Part shown: positions 8,848 to 16,872 of the stretch, piece by piece
Position numbering within the stretch: position 1 is the first letter of the stretch
How the letters are laid out: every line of letters starts with the position of its first letter
NCBI RefSeq assembly: GCF_030412915.1
Contig: NZ_JAUHJR010000011.1
Location: 1 to 64,000 of the forward strand
DNA length: 64,000 bases
Reading direction: 5' to 3'
Source of the DNA: Nocardioides abyssi
Lineage (GTDB): Bacteria; Actinomycetota; Actinomycetes; Propionibacteriales; Nocardioidaceae
Notes under the pieces: generated by a model
Seen by the model: only the letters and a program-made list of their open reading frames with translations
Database searches by the model: none
What the model was told of the DNA's origin: nothing
Made by a program: the position numbers and the translations under genes

Positions 8848-9451
8848 GATCGCCTCCGACGAACTCGCTCATGGTGACTTCCCCTTCCGCAGAGATCCCG
8901 TCGCGACGGATCACTCTGGTAACGGTCTTGACGAGGATGCTGAGATCCAGCAGCAGGGACCGCGAGTCGACGTACTCAAGGTCCCTGGCGAACTTCTGGT
9001 CCCACGTGAGGGCATTGCGTCCACTCACTTGGGCGAGTCCGGTGACCCCGGGACGCACCTCGTGGCGTCGGCGCTGCTCGGGGCTGTAACGGTCGAGGTA
9101 CCGGACCAGCAGAGGACGAGGTCCGACGAGACTCATGTCGCCCTTGACCACGTTGTACAACGTTGGCAGCTCGTCCAGACTCGTCGACCGGAGAAACGCA
9201 CCGAGGCCGGTCATCCGGTCAGCGTCGGACACCAGCCCCGTCGTATCATCTGGGTCGAGCATCGTGCGGAACTTGACGAGCTCGAAGACGCGCTCGCCCT
9301 GCCCGGGACGCGGCTGGCGGAAGAGAACGGGCGACCCGAGCCTGCGCCGGACGAGGACTGCCACGATCGCCTGCAGAGGAAGCGACAGCACGAGGGCCAC
9401 CCCACCGACGACGAGGTCGATGCCCCGCTTGATCGGGTCGTACCGCTTCAT
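8840..9451 (-). CDS. pglC: Undecaprenyl-phosphate sugar phosphotransferase (PglC-like)
   Basis: A 203-residue small monotopic phosphoglycosyl transferase. One N-terminal hydrophobic hairpin (RGIDLVVGGVALVLSLPLQA) is followed by LFRQPRPGQGERVFELVKFRTM, TSLDELPTLYNVVKGDMSLVGPRP and RPGVTGLAQVSGRN, all hallmarks of the bacterial sugar transferase family. It loads the first sugar-1-phosphate onto undecaprenyl phosphate, starting each repeat unit. The start ATG overlaps the aminotransferase stop (ATGA). The short form without extra membrane helices is PglC-like rather than WbaP-like. The sugar is probably the acetamido sugar made by the flanking enzymes. Confidence 0.9.
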   Translation of the reverse strand: MKRYDPIKRGIDLVVGGVALVLSLPLQAIVAVLVRRRLGSPVLFRQPRPGQGERVFELVKFRTMLDPDDTTGLVSDADRMTGLGAFLRSTSLDELPTLYNVVKGDMSLVGPRPLLVRYLDRYSPEQRRRHEVRPGVTGLAQVSGRNALTWDQKFARDLEYVDSRSLLLDLSILVKTVTRVIRRDGISAEGEVTMSEFVGGDHG

Positions 9452-10578
9452 GAGGCCGTGACCCGTCGAAACACGTCCTCGACCCGGGCGAACTGCTCCT
9501 CGGTGAGCACCGAGCCCGCCGGCAGGGTCAATCCTCGCTCGAAGATGCGCTCGGAAGAACCGTCGAGGGTGCCGGCCAGGCCGGCCGACACCGGTTGGAG
9601 GTGCATGGGCTTCCACACAGGACGGGTCTCGATGCCCGCGCTGTTCATGGCCTCGCTCAACTGGGCGGAGGTCCACGACGACTGCTCGGGGTCGACCACG
9701 ATGGCGGTCAGCCAGCAGTTGTCCTCGGCGTCGCCGGCCACGCCGAGGATGCGCACGCCCGTCTGTCCGGAGAGCAGCCCCCGGTAGCGTTCGCGCCACT
9801 CCCGGCGGCGCTTGATCATCTCGTCGAGGCGAACCAGCTGGGCGCGGCCCAGCGCTGCGAGGATGTTCGAGAGCCGGTAGTTGTAACCGATCTCGGTGTG
9901 CTCGTAGTGGGGTACGGGCTCCCGCGCCTGCGTCGACAGCTTCCGCGCGTGAGCGGCAAGCGCCTCGTCGTTCGTGAGCAGCATCCCGCCACCCGAGGTC
10001 GTCATGATCTTGTTGCCGTTGAACGACACGACGGACGCGTCGCCGAACGAGCCAGCCGCACGACCGCGATAGGTAGCACCGAAGGACTCAGCGGCGTCGC
10101 AGAGCAACCGGGCTCCGGCAGCTTGGGCGATCTCGCCGATGGCGTCGTAGTCGACGCACTTGCCCAACATGTCGACCGGGACGATCGCGGGCACCGAGCG
10201 GCCCGCCTTGCGCAGCTCCGCAACCGCCTGTTCGAGAAGCGCCGGATTCATGTTCCCGGTCTCCTCGTCGCAGTCGACGAAGTAGGGTTCTGCGCCGACG
10301 TACCGGATGGCGTTCACGGTGGCCGCAAAGGTGAACGTTGAGACGGGGACGACATCCCCCGGGCCGACGCCCCACGAGACGAGCGCCAGGTGGAGCGCGG
10401 CGGTTCCGGACGCCAGCCCGACCGCGTGACGCACTCGAACACGCTCAGCCACCTCCTCCTCGAAGGCGGTCAGGTCGGGACCGGCTGGCGCGACCCACCC
10501 CGACTTCATCGCACGAAGGACGTACTCCTGCTCCAGCTCGCCCACATCGGGAGGCGACAACAAGATGTCGAAAGCCAT
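9448..10578 (-). CDS. pglE: PLP-dependent sugar aminotransferase, DegT/DnrJ/EryC1 family (PglE-like)
   Basis: A 376-residue fold-type I aminotransferase: GLASGTAALHLAL near the N-terminus, DAAESFGATYRG (Asp that holds the PLP nitrogen), SFNGNKIMTTSGGGML with the PLP-binding Lys (about residue 185), and IGYNYRLSNILAALGRAQL. It would put an amino group on a UDP-4-keto-6-deoxy-HexNAc, making the substrate of the PglD-like acetyltransferase two genes on. I chose the second of two adjacent ATGs (10578) because its spacing from ACGGA is better; 10581 is possible. It lies 22 bases after glmS. Confidence 0.88.
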   Translation of the reverse strand: MAFDILLSPPDVGELEQEYVLRAMKSGWVAPAGPDLTAFEEEVAERVRVRHAVGLASGTAALHLALVSWGVGPGDVVPVSTFTFAATVNAIRYVGAEPYFVDCDEETGNMNPALLEQAVAELRKAGRSVPAIVPVDMLGKCVDYDAIGEIAQAAGARLLCDAAESFGATYRGRAAGSFGDASVVSFNGNKIMTTSGGGMLLTNDEALAAHARKLSTQAREPVPHYEHTEIGYNYRLSNILAALGRAQLVRLDEMIKRRREWRERYRGLLSGQTGVRILGVAGDAEDNCWLTAIVVDPEQSSWTSAQLSEAMNSAGIETRPVWKPMHLQPVSAGLAGTLDGSSERIFERGLTLPAGSVLTEEQFARVEDVFRRVTAS

Positions 10579-10600
10579 CATCAATCCGTTCGAACGCGCG

Positions 10601-12445
10601 TCACTCGACGGTGACGGACTTGGCGAGGTTGCGGGGCTGGTCGACGTCGTGGCCCATCGCGGTGGCCAGCTCGCACGCGAACAGCTGCAGCGGCACGACC
10701 GCGACCAGCGGCTGGAGCAGCACCGGCACCTTCGGCAGGCGGATGAGGTGGTCGGCGTACGGCTCGATCGAGGTGTCACCCTCCTCGGCCAGGCAGATCG
10801 TCCGCGCACCACGCGCGCGGACCTCCTGGATGCCCGAGATCATCTTCTCGTGCAGCTGGTCCCGGCCCCGGGGCGGCACGACGCACAGCACCGGCAGCCC
10901 CTCCTCGACCAGCGCGATCGGGCCGTGCTTGAGCTCACCGGCCGCGAACCCCTCGGCGTGGATGTAGGCCAGCTCCTTGAGCTTCAACGCCCCCTCCAGC
11001 GCCACCGGGTAACCCGCGTGCCGGCCCAGGAACAGCACCGACCGGGTGCCCACGTGGGAGCGCGCCAGCTCGTAGACCTCGTCGGAGCGGGACAGCACCG
11101 ACGCGATCTGGTCCGGCACCGCCTCCAACTGGTGCATGATCTCGCTGATCTCGTCGCCGTAGCGGGTGCCCTTGACCTGCGCCAGGTAGAGCGCCAGCAG
11201 GTAGCAGGCCACCAGCTGGGTCAGGAACCCCTTGGTCGACGCCACGCCGATCTCCGGGCCGGCGTGGGTGTAGATCACCGCGTCCGACTCCCGCGGGATC
11301 GTCGAGCCGTTGGTGTTGCAGATCGCCAGCACCTTCGAGCGCTGCAGCCGCGCGTGCCGGATCGCCTGCAGGGTGTCGGCGGTCTCCCCCGACTGCGAGA
11401 TGGCGACGACCAGCGTGGAGTAGTCGAGGATCGGGTCGCGGTAGCGGAACTCGCTGGCCAGCTCGACCTCGACCGGCACGCGGGTCCAGTGCTCGATGGC
11501 GTACTTCGCCACCATCCCCGCATAGAAGGAGGTGCCGCACGCGATGATGATGATCTTGTCGATGTCGCGCAGCTCCTGGTCCGACAAGCGCATCTCGTCG
11601 AGCTGCAGCAGCCCGTTGCGCGCGTGGCGGCCCAGCAGCGAGTCCGCGACCGCGCGGGGCTGCTCGAAGATCTCCTTGCGCATGAACCAGTCGTGGCCGT
11701 CCTTCTCCGCCGCCGACAGGTCCCAGTCCACGTGGTAGCGCGTGCCCTCGGCCGGAGCCCCGTCGAAGGTCGTGACCTCGACACCCTCCCGGGTGATCGT
11801 CACGACCTGGTCCTGGCCCAGCTCCAGCGCCTCACGGGTGTGCTCGATGAACGCCGCCACGTCCGAGCCCAGGAAGTTCTCCCCCTCGCCCAGACCCACC
11901 ACCAGCGGCGAGTTGCGACGCGCCGCGACGACCCGCGACGGGTCCTGCGCGTCGACCGCCACCAGCGTGAATGCACCCTGCAGCCGCTGGCAGACCCGCT
12001 GCATCGCGGTGGTCAGGTCCACCCCGGACTCCACCTGGAGCTCCAGCAGGTGCGCCGCCACCTCGGTGTCGGTCTCGGACGCCAGGACGTGGTGCGCCCG
12101 CTCGAGCTCGTCACGGATCCCGGCAAAGTTCTCGATGATCCCGTTGTGCACCAGCGCCACCCGCTGGCTCGAGCCCAGGTGCGGGTGGGCGTTCAGGTCG
12201 TTCGGCGCGCCGTGCGTCGCCCACCGGGTATGCCCGATCCCCGTCGTCGCCTGAGGCAGCGGGTGCTGGGCGATCGCCTTCTCCAGGTTCGCCAGCCTGC
12301 CGGCACGCTTGTCGTGCTCGAGGCGGCCCTCGGCGACCAGGGCGATGCCGGCCGAGTCGTAGCCCCGGTACTCCAGCCGCCGCAGGCCGTTGATGACGAC
12401 GTCCTGGGCCTGCTTGTCCCCGACGTACCCGACGATTCCACACAC
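10601..12445 (-). CDS. glmS: Glutamine:fructose-6-phosphate aminotransferase (isomerizing)
   Basis: A full-length 614-residue GlmS. The GTG start is followed by Cys2 of the N-terminal amidohydrolase (CGIVGYVG), then GHTRWATHGAPND and HNGIIENF. The C-terminal half has two SIS domains with GTSFYAGMVAKY, SQSGETADTLQA and the end NLAKSVTVE. It makes glucosamine-6-phosphate from fructose-6-phosphate and glutamine, feeding UDP-GlcNAc for peptidoglycan, mycothiol and here the capsule operon that follows. Composition matches the core genome. No glmS ribozyme is recognisable upstream, where only 81 bases separate it from the next gene. Confidence 0.95.
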   Translation of the reverse strand: MCGIVGYVGDKQAQDVVINGLRRLEYRGYDSAGIALVAEGRLEHDKRAGRLANLEKAIAQHPLPQATTGIGHTRWATHGAPNDLNAHPHLGSSQRVALVHNGIIENFAGIRDELERAHHVLASETDTEVAAHLLELQVESGVDLTTAMQRVCQRLQGAFTLVAVDAQDPSRVVAARRNSPLVVGLGEGENFLGSDVAAFIEHTREALELGQDQVVTITREGVEVTTFDGAPAEGTRYHVDWDLSAAEKDGHDWFMRKEIFEQPRAVADSLLGRHARNGLLQLDEMRLSDQELRDIDKIIIIACGTSFYAGMVAKYAIEHWTRVPVEVELASEFRYRDPILDYSTLVVAISQSGETADTLQAIRHARLQRSKVLAICNTNGSTIPRESDAVIYTHAGPEIGVASTKGFLTQLVACYLLALYLAQVKGTRYGDEISEIMHQLEAVPDQIASVLSRSDEVYELARSHVGTRSVLFLGRHAGYPVALEGALKLKELAYIHAEGFAAGELKHGPIALVEEGLPVLCVVPPRGRDQLHEKMISGIQEVRARGARTICLAEEGDTSIEPYADHLIRLPKVPVLLQPLVAVVPLQLFACELATAMGHDVDQPRNLAKSVTVE

Positions 12446-12526
12446 AGGTAAAGAGTCTAAGAGCGATCGGCTCCGCCGGTGGCATTCCGGCGAACCCGTG
12501 GACGGGGGCGACCCAGCCCGGCCGCC

Positions 12527-12823
12527 TCAGATCGCGACAACGACCTCGGCGACGGAGCCGACGGCGGCGACGACCTTCTTGTCGACCGGGTTGGCCTTCG
12601 GGGCCAGGGTTCGCAGGGTCCACTCGCCGTCGCCGGCGAAGAAGCGGAAGTGGCCGCTGGCCGAGGTCGGGACCTCCGCGGTGAACTCACCGGACCGGTC
12701 GAGGAGGCGGACGTAGGCGTTGCCGACCGGCTCGCCCGACCGCAGGACCTGACCCTGGACGATGGCTTCCTTCGCGACGTTCACGCCGTCGAGCGGGAGA
12801 CCGCCTTCGGTGGCACCGCACAT
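12527..12823 (-). CDS. DUF1416 family protein
   Basis: A 98-residue small protein beginning MCGATEGGLPLDGV and containing VQGQVLRSGEPVGNAYVRLLD, a transthyretin/carboxypeptidase-regulatory-like beta sandwich. The DUF1416 family is nearly restricted to actinobacteria and almost always sits beside a thiosulfate sulfurtransferase, as it does here. Its job is not established. The start at 12823 has a clear GAAGGAAG ribosome-binding site. The downstream sulfurtransferase gene is separated from it by 372 bases packed with short repeats. Confidence 0.88.
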   Translation of the reverse strand: MCGATEGGLPLDGVNVAKEAIVQGQVLRSGEPVGNAYVRLLDRSGEFTAEVPTSASGHFRFFAGDGEWTLRTLAPKANPVDKKVVAAVGSVAEVVVAI

Positions 12824-12903
12824 GTTGTTACTTCCTTCGGGTTCGTTGCTTCTGGTGGTGGTTGGGGCTGGCCGGTGGTGGGTCTGGCCCTGCCTTGGCT
12901 TGC

Positions 12904-13162
12904 GGGGTTTCGAGACGGTTGCTAGCGCAACCTCCTCAACCAGCGGATAAGGCTGGTGGCGGTTTCGAGACGCTTGCTGGCGCAACTCCTCAACCGGCCG
13001 TTGCGGTGGGGCTGGTGGCAGGGCCTGGACCTCTTGGGTTCAGGCCCTGCCTTGGCTCACTGGGTTTCGACACGGTCGCGCACTAGCGCGCACTTGCTGC
13101 TCAACCAGCGGTGGAGCTTGCGGGGTTTCGAGTCGGTTGCTAGCGCAACCTCCTCAACCAGC
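12904..13162. repeat. Cluster of four REP-like palindromic repeats
   Basis: Four diverged copies at about 12904-12946, 12961-13000, 13061-13111 and 13121-13162. The core reads GGGTTTCGAGACGGTTGC, then a short loop TAGC, then GCAACCTCCTCAACCAGC, so each can fold into a small hairpin (GGTTGC/GCAACC). Further copies lie at 14127-14176, 14186-14224, 34259-34300 and 34926-34966. No gene is seen in this interval between DUF1416 and the sulfurtransferase. No associated RAYT-type transposase is visible. Confidence 0.85.
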
Positions 13163-13195
13163 AGGTGGGCTGGCCGCTCAGCCAGGCGACGAGGC

Positions 13196-14044
13196 TCAGG
13201 CGTTGCCGGGCTCGTCGCCGAGGGCGACGGGGACGCCGACGAGGGAGCCGTACTCGGTCCAGGAGCCGTCGTAGTTCTTGACGTTCTGGTGGCCGAGGAG
13301 CTCCTTGAGGACGAACCAGGTCAGCGAGGAGCGCTCACCGATCCGACACAGGGCGATGGTGTCCTTGGAGTCGTCGATGCCGACCTCGGCGTACAGCGCC
13401 TTGAGCTCGTCGTCGGACTTGAAGGTGCCGTCGTCGTTGCAGTTCTTGCTCCACGGGACGTTCAGCGAGGTCGGGATGTGGCCGGCGCGCTGGGCCTGCT
13501 CCTGCGGGAGGTGGGCCGGCGCGAGGAGGCGGCCGGCGTACTCGTCGGGGCTGCGGACGTCGATGAGGTTCTTGACGCCGATCGCGTCGACGGTCTCGTC
13601 GCGGAACGCGCGGATCGAGAGGTCGGGGTCCTGGGCGGTGTACGTCGCGGCCGCGCGGGTCGGGACCTCGTCGGTGAGCTCGCGGGAGTCGAGCTCCCAC
13701 TTCTTGCGGCCGCCGTCCATGAGCTTGACGTCCTGGTGGCCGTAGAGCTTGAAGTACCAGTAGGCGTACGCGGCGAACCAGTTGTTGTTGCCGCCGTAGA
13801 GGACGACCGTGTCGTCGTTGGAGACGCCGCGCTCGGAGAGCAGCTCGGAGAAGCGGTCACGGTTGACGAAGTCGCGGCGGACCTGGTCCTGCAGGTCGGT
13901 CGTCCAGTCGAGCTTGATGGCGCCACGGATGTGGCCCTTGTCGTAGGACGTCGTGTCCTCGTCGACCTCGATCACGACGACCTTCTCGTCGTCGAGGTGG
14001 TCCTCGACCCACTGGGTCGAGACGAGGGAGTTCTCGCGGCTCAT
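13196..14044 (-). CDS. sseA: Thiosulfate sulfurtransferase, tandem rhodanese
   Basis: A 282-residue protein of two rhodanese domains. The N-terminal one is inactive-type (KVVVIEVDEDTTSYDKGHIRGA) and the C-terminal one carries the active-site loop CRIGERSSLTW (Cys at about residue 232). It transfers a sulfane sulfur from thiosulfate to cyanide or a biological thiol. Length is typical. With DUF1416 and DUF4395 it forms a sulfur-metabolism cluster common in actinobacteria. Transcription probably comes from the promoter ahead of DUF4395, through about 170 bases of repeats. Confidence 0.92.
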   Translation of the reverse strand: MSRENSLVSTQWVEDHLDDEKVVVIEVDEDTTSYDKGHIRGAIKLDWTTDLQDQVRRDFVNRDRFSELLSERGVSNDDTVVLYGGNNNWFAAYAYWYFKLYGHQDVKLMDGGRKKWELDSRELTDEVPTRAAATYTAQDPDLSIRAFRDETVDAIGVKNLIDVRSPDEYAGRLLAPAHLPQEQAQRAGHIPTSLNVPWSKNCNDDGTFKSDDELKALYAEVGIDDSKDTIALCRIGERSSLTWFVLKELLGHQNVKNYDGSWTEYGSLVGVPVALGDEPGNA

Positions 14045-14070
14045 GTGGTGCTCCTTCTCGGGGACTGTGG

Positions 14071-14130
14071 GTGGTTCTCGGTGCTTGCGGCTGGTTCTCG
14101 GTGCTTGCGGCTGGTTCTTGGCTTGCGGGG
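14071..14130. repeat. 20-bp tandem repeat, about three copies
   Basis: The unit CTGGTTCTCGGTGCTTGCGG is repeated with small changes, running into the next REP-like copy. It lies just upstream of sseA. No function is apparent; it is probably a slippage product. Confidence 0.7.
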
Positions 14131-14224
14131 TTTCGACACGCTCAGGCCTTGGCGGCCTTCGCTGCTCAACCAGCGGTAGGTCGGCGGGTTTCGAGACGGT
14201 TGCTGCGCCACCTCCTCAACCAGC
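14127..14224. repeat. Two REP-like palindromic repeats
   Basis: Copies at 14127-14176 and 14186-14224 of the family described at 12904. The second one overlaps the 3' end of the DUF4395 gene and contributes its last codons and TGA stop (minus strand GCTGGTTGA). Confidence 0.85.
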
Positions 14225-14668
14225 CGCTCGTTGGAGGAGGAGGTACAGCTCGCAGCCGAGGCAGAAGCGGAACAGAGCGTTCAGCAGGGCGGCGGCGAGG
14301 GCGAGGCCGGTGGCGACCTGGCCGAGGACGGTCACGCCGGCGAGGAAGCCGACGAAGGCGACCGCTGTGAAGGCGAGGCCGACGCCCTGGGCGAACTGGG
14401 GCGGGCGCGGGTCCTCGAGCTCGGCCGGCGGGCTCAGGCGCGGGCGGACGACCCGGCGGAACAGCCACGCGTGGGGCGTGCGCTGGACTCCCCCCAGCGC
14501 ACCGACGGCGAAGAGGACGGCCTGGATGCCGACGAGCAGCGTCGCGGCCGGCGTCGGGAGGACCAGGACGACGGCGAGCACGACAGCCGTGACGGCCGCG
14601 GTGAATTGCGGGCCGCGGGGGTCGACGCCTGGCGGCGTACTGACACGCGGTGGTGCGGTGACGGACAT
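14216..14668 (-). CDS. DUF4395 family membrane protein
   Basis: A 150-residue protein with four hydrophobic segments (about residues 22-38, 42-58, 90-108 and 112-130) and the DUF4395 pattern DPRGPQFTAAVTAVVL followed by a second similar half DPRPPQFAQGVGLAF. The family is frequent in actinobacteria next to thioredoxin-like proteins and sulfurtransferases; its role is unknown, possibly sulfur transport or membrane redox. ATG at 14668 has AGGAG seven bases upstream. It is the first gene after the leader peptide. Its final residues and stop come from a REP-like repeat. Confidence 0.85.
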   Translation of the reverse strand: MSVTAPPRVSTPPGVDPRGPQFTAAVTAVVLAVVLVLPTPAATLLVGIQAVLFAVGALGGVQRTPHAWLFRRVVRPRLSPPAELEDPRPPQFAQGVGLAFTAVAFVGFLAGVTVLGQVATGLALAAALLNALFRFCLGCELYLLLQRAAG

Positions 14669-14701
14669 GTCTCTCCTGCTGACCGGACGGGACGGGCGGA
14701 C

Positions 14702-14738
14702 CGTTCCCGGGGTCGGCGGAGCCGAGCAGGCGGGAACG
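14702..14738 (-). promoter_or_regulatory. Hairpin following the leader peptide (possible attenuator)
   Basis: An 8-bp inverted repeat, CGTTCCCG at 14702-14709 and CGGGAACG at 14731-14738, starts at the base after the leader-peptide stop and ends about 35 bases before the DUF4395 start. Its position fits attenuation or translation-coupling control, where ribosome stalling on the peptide alters folding. There is no U-run, so a Rho-dependent or translational mechanism would be more likely. Confidence 0.55.
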
Positions 14739-14816
14739 TCAGGAGGTACGACAGAGCGACGAGCGGACGCGGCAGTGGTCGACTGCGCGTCGGCGGGTCA
14801 GCAAGGTCGTGGACAT
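14739..14816 (-). CDS. Cys-containing leader peptide upstream of the sulfur operon
   Basis: A 25-codon frame starting [14 protein letters not shown] and ending VRSSLCRTS, with cysteines at positions 15 and 22. It matches a known class of actinobacterial leader peptides (pattern LTRRR-VDxxRV-LCR) found ahead of sulfur and cysteine genes. The expected role is to sense Cys-tRNA or translation rate rather than to act as a protein. It lies about 70 bases before DUF4395 with a hairpin directly after its stop. Ribosome-binding site is weak; TTG three codons upstream is another possible start. Family assignment is from memory of the motif. Confidence 0.7.
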   Translation of the reverse strand: MSTTLLTRRRAVDHCRVRSSLCRTS

Positions 14817-14919
14817 GCGGACCAATGTAGGCGGGGGTTCGCAACGCGCCCGAATCGGCATCTCAGTGCATGGACACCAGTTCCACGATGCGAGACCGAA
14901 ACGGATCGAGCAGTGCCTC

Positions 14920-14925
14920 TATAGT
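14920..14925 (+). promoter_or_regulatory. -10 element of a probable leaderless gmd promoter
   Basis: TATAGT ends six bases before the GTG start of gmd, so transcription would start at or next to the start codon. No good -35 hexamer is seen. No ribosome-binding site precedes the GTG, which supports a leaderless transcript. Confidence 0.5.
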
Positions 14926-14931
14926 TCGGGC

Positions 14932-15909
14932 GTGACACGGCGCGCATTCATCACGGGCATCACCGGCCAGGACGGTTCCTACCTGGCCGAGCTGCTGCTC
15001 TCCAAGGACTACGAGGTGCACGGCCTCGTTCGGCGCGCCTCGACGCTCAACCGTGGTCGGATCGACCACCTGCACGCGGACCAGCGGCTGCACCTGCACT
15101 ACGGCGACCTGACCGACGGCGTCAGCCTGAGCAACCTGGTGCGCGACATCGAGCCGCACGAGGTCTACAACCTGGGCGCGCAGAGCCACGTCAAGGTCTC
15201 GTTCGAGATGCCGGAGTACACCGCCTCGACCGACGCCGTCGGCACCCTACGGCTGCTCGAGGCCATCCGCGCGTCGGGGATCGACTGCCGCTACTACCAG
15301 GCATCGACCTCGGAGATGTTCGGCGCCACTCCCCCGCCGCAGCACGAGGGGACGGCGTTCTACCCGCGCTCGCCGTACGGCGCGGCGAAGCTCTACTCGC
15401 ACTGGGTGACGGTGAACTACCGGGAGGCCTACGACCTCTTCGCAGTCTCCGGGATCCTCTTCAACCACGAGTCACCGCGGCGCGGCGAGAGCTTCGTGAC
15501 GCGGAAGATCACCCTCGGCGTCGCGGCCATCAAGCTCGGCGTCACCGACCGTCTCGAGCTCGGCAACCTCGACGCGGTGCGCGACTGGGGCTACGCACCG
15601 GAGTACGTCGAAGGCATGTGGCGGATGCTGCAGCACGACACCCCGACCGACTTCGTGCTCGCCACCGGCACGGGCCGGACGGTCCGGGACTTCTGCGAGG
15701 CGGCATTCTCCCACGTCGGGCTGCGGTGGGAGGACCACGTCGTCCACGACAAGCAGTACGAGCGACCGACCGAGGTCGACGCGCTGATCGGCGACGCCAG
15801 CAAGGCCCGCGAGCTGCTCGGCTGGGAGGCGACGACGCACGCCGACGACCTGGCCCGGCTCATGGTCGACGCCGACATCGAGCAGCTCGGCCGCCTGATC
15901 GACCGCTAG
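14932..15909 (+). CDS. gmd: GDP-mannose 4,6-dehydratase
   Basis: A 325-residue extended [21 protein letters not shown] (NADP-binding), [34 protein letters not shown] (YxxxK), [19 protein letters not shown] and [17 protein letters not shown], all standard for Gmd. It converts GDP-mannose into GDP-4-keto-6-deoxymannose, the precursor of GDP-rhamnose, fucose and related sugars. The GTG at 14932 puts the first glycine-rich strand at residue 5, as in homologues. It is followed two bases later by a second Gmd-like gene. Confidence 0.93.
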   Translation: MTRRAFITGITGQDGSYLAELLLSKDYEVHGLVRRASTLNRGRIDHLHADQRLHLHYGDLTDGVSLSNLVRDIEPHEVYNLGAQSHVKVSFEMPEYTASTDAVGTLRLLEAIRASGIDCRYYQASTSEMFGATPPPQHEGTAFYPRSPYGAAKLYSHWVTVNYREAYDLFAVSGILFNHESPRRGESFVTRKITLGVAAIKLGVTDRLELGNLDAVRDWGYAPEYVEGMWRMLQHDTPTDFVLATGTGRTVRDFCEAAFSHVGLRWEDHVVHDKQYERPTEVDALIGDASKARELLGWEATTHADDLARLMVDADIEQLGRLIDR

Positions 15910-15911
15910 CC

Positions 15912-16868
15912 GTGGCCGTCGCACTCGTCACCGGCGTCGCCGGCCAGGACGGCACCTACCTGGCCCGCGAGCTGGTGGCGCGCGGCCTGCACGTCGTCGG
16001 CACCGTGCGGCCGGACAGCTCCGAGGCGACCCGGATGGCGGCGTACCTCGACGGCGTCGACGTGCGGCCGCTGGACGTGCGCGACACCGCTGCGTTCGGC
16101 GCGCTGGTCGAGGACGCCGGGCCGGACCTGGTCTTCAACCTCGCCGGGCTGACCTCGGTCGGGCAGAGCTGGCGGGAGCCGGACCTGACCGCGGAGGTCA
16201 ACGGCGCTGCGGTCGAGCGGATGCTCGGGGTGCTGGACGGGCGGGACGTGCGCTTCTTCCAGGCCTCCTCGGCCGAGGAGCTCGGCGACCCGGCGTCCTG
16301 GAGCCCGTACGCGCGCAGCAAGGCGCGGGCGCGGGCGGCCGTCGAGCGGGCGCGGGAGACCGGGGCTTTCGCGTGCGTGGCCACGCTTTACAACCACGAG
16401 AGCCCGGTGCGTGGGCCGCAGTTCGTCACGCGGAAGATCACCCGGTCGGTCGCGGAGATCTCGCTCGGCCGGCGCTCCACGCTCACGCTCGGCAACACCG
16501 CGGTCACCCGGGACTGGGGCTTCGCCGGCGACTACGCCGCCGCGATGGCCGACCTGCTCGGGCTCGACGAGCCGCACGACGTCGTGCTCGCGACCGGGGT
16601 CGGGCACACCCTGGACGACCTGGTGCGGACGGCGTTCGCAGCGGCCGGGATCGACGACCCGGCGGCGTACGTCGAGCACGACCCGGCGCTGATGCGGCCC
16701 GCGGACACCCCGGTGCAGGTCGGCGACCCGTCGTCGGCGGAGCGCCTGCTGGGGTGGCGGCCGACGCTCGACCTCGTGGCGCTGGTCGGGCACATGGTGC
16801 GGATCGACGTGGAGCGGTTGACTTCCGGCGTGGAGGAGCGCCCGTCGTACCTGCGTCCCGTCGGCTGA
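15912..16868 (+). CDS. Second Gmd-family SDR (paralogue of the preceding gene)
   Basis: A 318-residue protein starting at GTG with ALVTGVAGQDGTYLARELVARG, and sharing LYNHESPVRGPQFVTRKITRSVAEISLG and VTRDWGFAGDYA with Gmd. The active-site region differs: SSAEELGDPASWSPYARSK instead of STSEMFGA...SPYGAAK, keeping YxxxK but replacing the SxSE block. It could be a diverged dehydratase, or act as the GDP-4-keto-6-deoxymannose reductase (Rmd) needed after Gmd; Rmd enzymes are related SDRs. It follows gmd by two bases, so the two are co-translated. Function beyond the SDR fold is uncertain. Confidence 0.8.
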   Translation: MAVALVTGVAGQDGTYLARELVARGLHVVGTVRPDSSEATRMAAYLDGVDVRPLDVRDTAAFGALVEDAGPDLVFNLAGLTSVGQSWREPDLTAEVNGAAVERMLGVLDGRDVRFFQASSAEELGDPASWSPYARSKARARAAVERARETGAFACVATLYNHESPVRGPQFVTRKITRSVAEISLGRRSTLTLGNTAVTRDWGFAGDYAAAMADLLGLDEPHDVVLATGVGHTLDDLVRTAFAAAGIDDPAAYVEHDPALMRPADTPVQVGDPSSAERLLGWRPTLDLVALVGHMVRIDVERLTSGVEERPSYLRPVG

Positions 16869-16872
16869 GCCC

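Noticed and set aside
12446-12526. glmS ribozyme or other riboswitch upstream of glmS
   Set aside because: Only 81 bases, no recognisable ribozyme core; glmS ribozymes are not known in actinobacteria.
12904-14224. CRISPR array
   Set aside because: Copies are unevenly spaced, palindromic over most of their length and lack regular spacers or cas genes.
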